Source of the DNA: G965207345 sp965207345
Lineage (GTDB): Bacteria; Pseudomonadota; Gammaproteobacteria; PS1; Pseudothioglobaceae
Reading direction: 5' to 3'
NCBI GenBank assembly: GCA_965207345.1
Contig: OZ242280.1
Location: 1 to 64,000, forward strand
Length of the DNA: 64,000 bases
Below the pieces are notes generated by a model. The model ran no database searches and had not been told where the DNA came from. It saw only the letters and a program-made list of their open reading frames with translations. Both the position numbers and the translations under genes were made by a program. Positions 63,205 to 64,000 of this stretch are shown here, in pieces (position 1 is the first letter of the stretch; each line of letters begins with the position of its first letter).

Positions 63205-64000
63205 TTAGGCATTTTCAGTTTCTGCCGCTTGAGCTTGTTGGTTATTCATATTCCAGAATGTATTAAATACAAGACGAAACATGAGCCACCAAGCGTAGAT
63301 AGAGTATATATCTTGGCTCTCTTCATAGCCTATCAAACCATGTGCCAATTTATTGCGTAAATTTGGCCCTAATGGATCGCAGAATATCGCACGTAATTCG
63401 AACGAAAGATCGGCTCCGAAGATTTCTTCAACTTTGGAATTAAACATTATAGTACTCAAGCCATTCTCATTTTCTATTCCATTGATATCAATATTTGTTG
63501 TTTTCTCACCATTTTGATTTAGATGATACCTAACTAAGTTTTCAATTTGTGGCACTAGTAGATAAAGCGCACCTACAAAGTCATTGTCGTATCCTAAATA
63601 GAGAGTTTTTGCTACCAATTTTATTCTGTCAGGCGGGACTGCTGGTGACCTAGAAACAAAAAAATGGAAATCTGCCTCTTTCAACCTGTGCTCTTTTCTT
63701 ATTATTTTGAGAGCTGGACATATATAGCCTGGAACTACTGACTTCAGTTCTATCACATAATTACACACCATTTTGTGCCAAATAGTCGCGCCTTGTTTTC
63801 CCCCGTTCAAATCAGCTCCAGGTCGTTTTGCTATAACCCTACCATCAGCAGAAGACATATATGTGGCTGAAAAAAGTGATTCCAATGAGTCTTTTCCTAG
63901 TATTTTCTCCGAGAGACCCCTTATACTTTCAACTTTTGTCCCAGGATACACATTAGCAAGCTGAAACAGCGCTTCTAGTGTAGGCTTCCCTTTTACTGCC
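63205..64000 (-). CDS. DUF4209-like protein, 5' end outside the window
   Basis: The frame is open to the edge of the window, so only the C-terminal 264 residues are visible. PSAEDI-like start is not seen; the end contains FHFFVSRSPAVPPDRIKLVA, the helix LVPQIENLVRYHLNQNG and the conserved DPLGPNLRNKLAHGLIGYEE (R-N-x3-A-H motif as in DUF4209 and HEPN-like domains), then a hydrophobic helix YAWWLMFRLVFNTFW. DUF4209 has no settled function; the RNxxAH-type motif hints at an RNase-like HEPN fold. The attC-like element follows its stop. Confidence 0.7.
   Translation of the reverse strand, partial: AVKGKPTLEALFQLANVYPGTKVESIRGLSEKILGKDSLESLFSATYMSSADGRVIAKRPGADLNGGKQGATIWHKMVCNYVIELKSVVPGYICPALKIIRKEHRLKEADFHFFVSRSPAVPPDRIKLVAKTLYLGYDNDFVGALYLLVPQIENLVRYHLNQNGEKTTNIDINGIENENGLSTIMFNSKVEEIFGADLSFELRAIFCDPLGPNLRNKLAHGLIGYEESQDIYSIYAWWLMFRLVFNTFWNMNNQQAQAAETENA

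Overview
The window is AT-rich, gene-dense bacterial DNA with a gammaproteobacterial character. The signs are a MreBCD/PBP2 cluster, a class A RNase P RNA, RecA-RecX, heptosyltransferase-type core LPS genes and a YrbL-like kinase. A TusA-DsrE2 pair (sulfur trafficking) and the low G+C fit a sulfur-oxidising lineage of the SUP05/Thioglobaceae type. That placement is inference; no 16S rRNA is present. Housekeeping genes are interrupted by accessory islands, several single-base frameshifts and many partial gene copies, as expected of a genome with active recombination and some decay. An unpolished assembly could also explain some of the homopolymer frameshifts.

Layout. 0-7.2 kb: ribD (frameshifted)-coaBC leftward; recA-recX, an ATM1-type ABC exporter, tgt and a small orphan gene rightward. 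7.2-8.5 kb: two small outer-membrane beta-barrel proteins. 8.7-19.5 kb: a 10.7-kb defence island bounded by a perfect 34-bp direct repeat. It holds a type III restriction-modification operon (mod ... res) with a PHP-SMC ATPase, an AlbA_2/Schlafen-type gene and a 37-residue small ORF between mod and res, a TIR-domain gene upstream of mod, and a second TIR tail abutting the end of res. 19.5-25.5 kb: mreBCD-mrdA and class I fumarase. 25.7-28 kb: a coiled-coil membrane protein and a TIR-like/winged-helix protein. 28.2-32 kb: rnpB and an AddA/UvrD-like helicase-nuclease. 32-34.3 kb: a GT92 glycosyltransferase, tusA and dsrE2. 34.3-36.9 kb: a scar region (tRNA 3' fragment, dead IS3-type transposase, a TPR-membrane gene broken by four frameshifts, DUF1272, a 36-residue membrane peptide). 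37-46.3 kb: nadB, an RND exporter, a Pcm-like methyltransferase, lpd-aceF, cysQ and pabC. 46.3-61.1 kb: a surface-glycan locus (glycosyltransferases, heptosyltransferases, methyltransferase, kinases, nucleotide-sugar epimerase) interrupted by a sacsin-like ATPase/DUF3883 gene lying between two copies of a 128-bp direct repeat. 61.5-64 kb: small, co-oriented, promoter-poor genes (PhzF, a secreted peptide, a DUF4209 gene) separated by foldable, attC-like inverted repeats. This looks like the far end of an integron cassette array.

Two themes recur. First, defence or putative defence modules sit between direct repeats (34 bp and 128 bp). Second, 3' tails of genes (TIR, GT4 glycosyltransferase) are duplicated next to unrelated same-strand genes and even supply their stop codons, suggesting module exchange by recombination at gene tails. 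The best candidates for undescribed biology are the composite mod/PHP-SMC/AlbA_2/small-ORF/res/TIR operon and the attC-like array. All function calls are from sequence reading alone; no searches were run.
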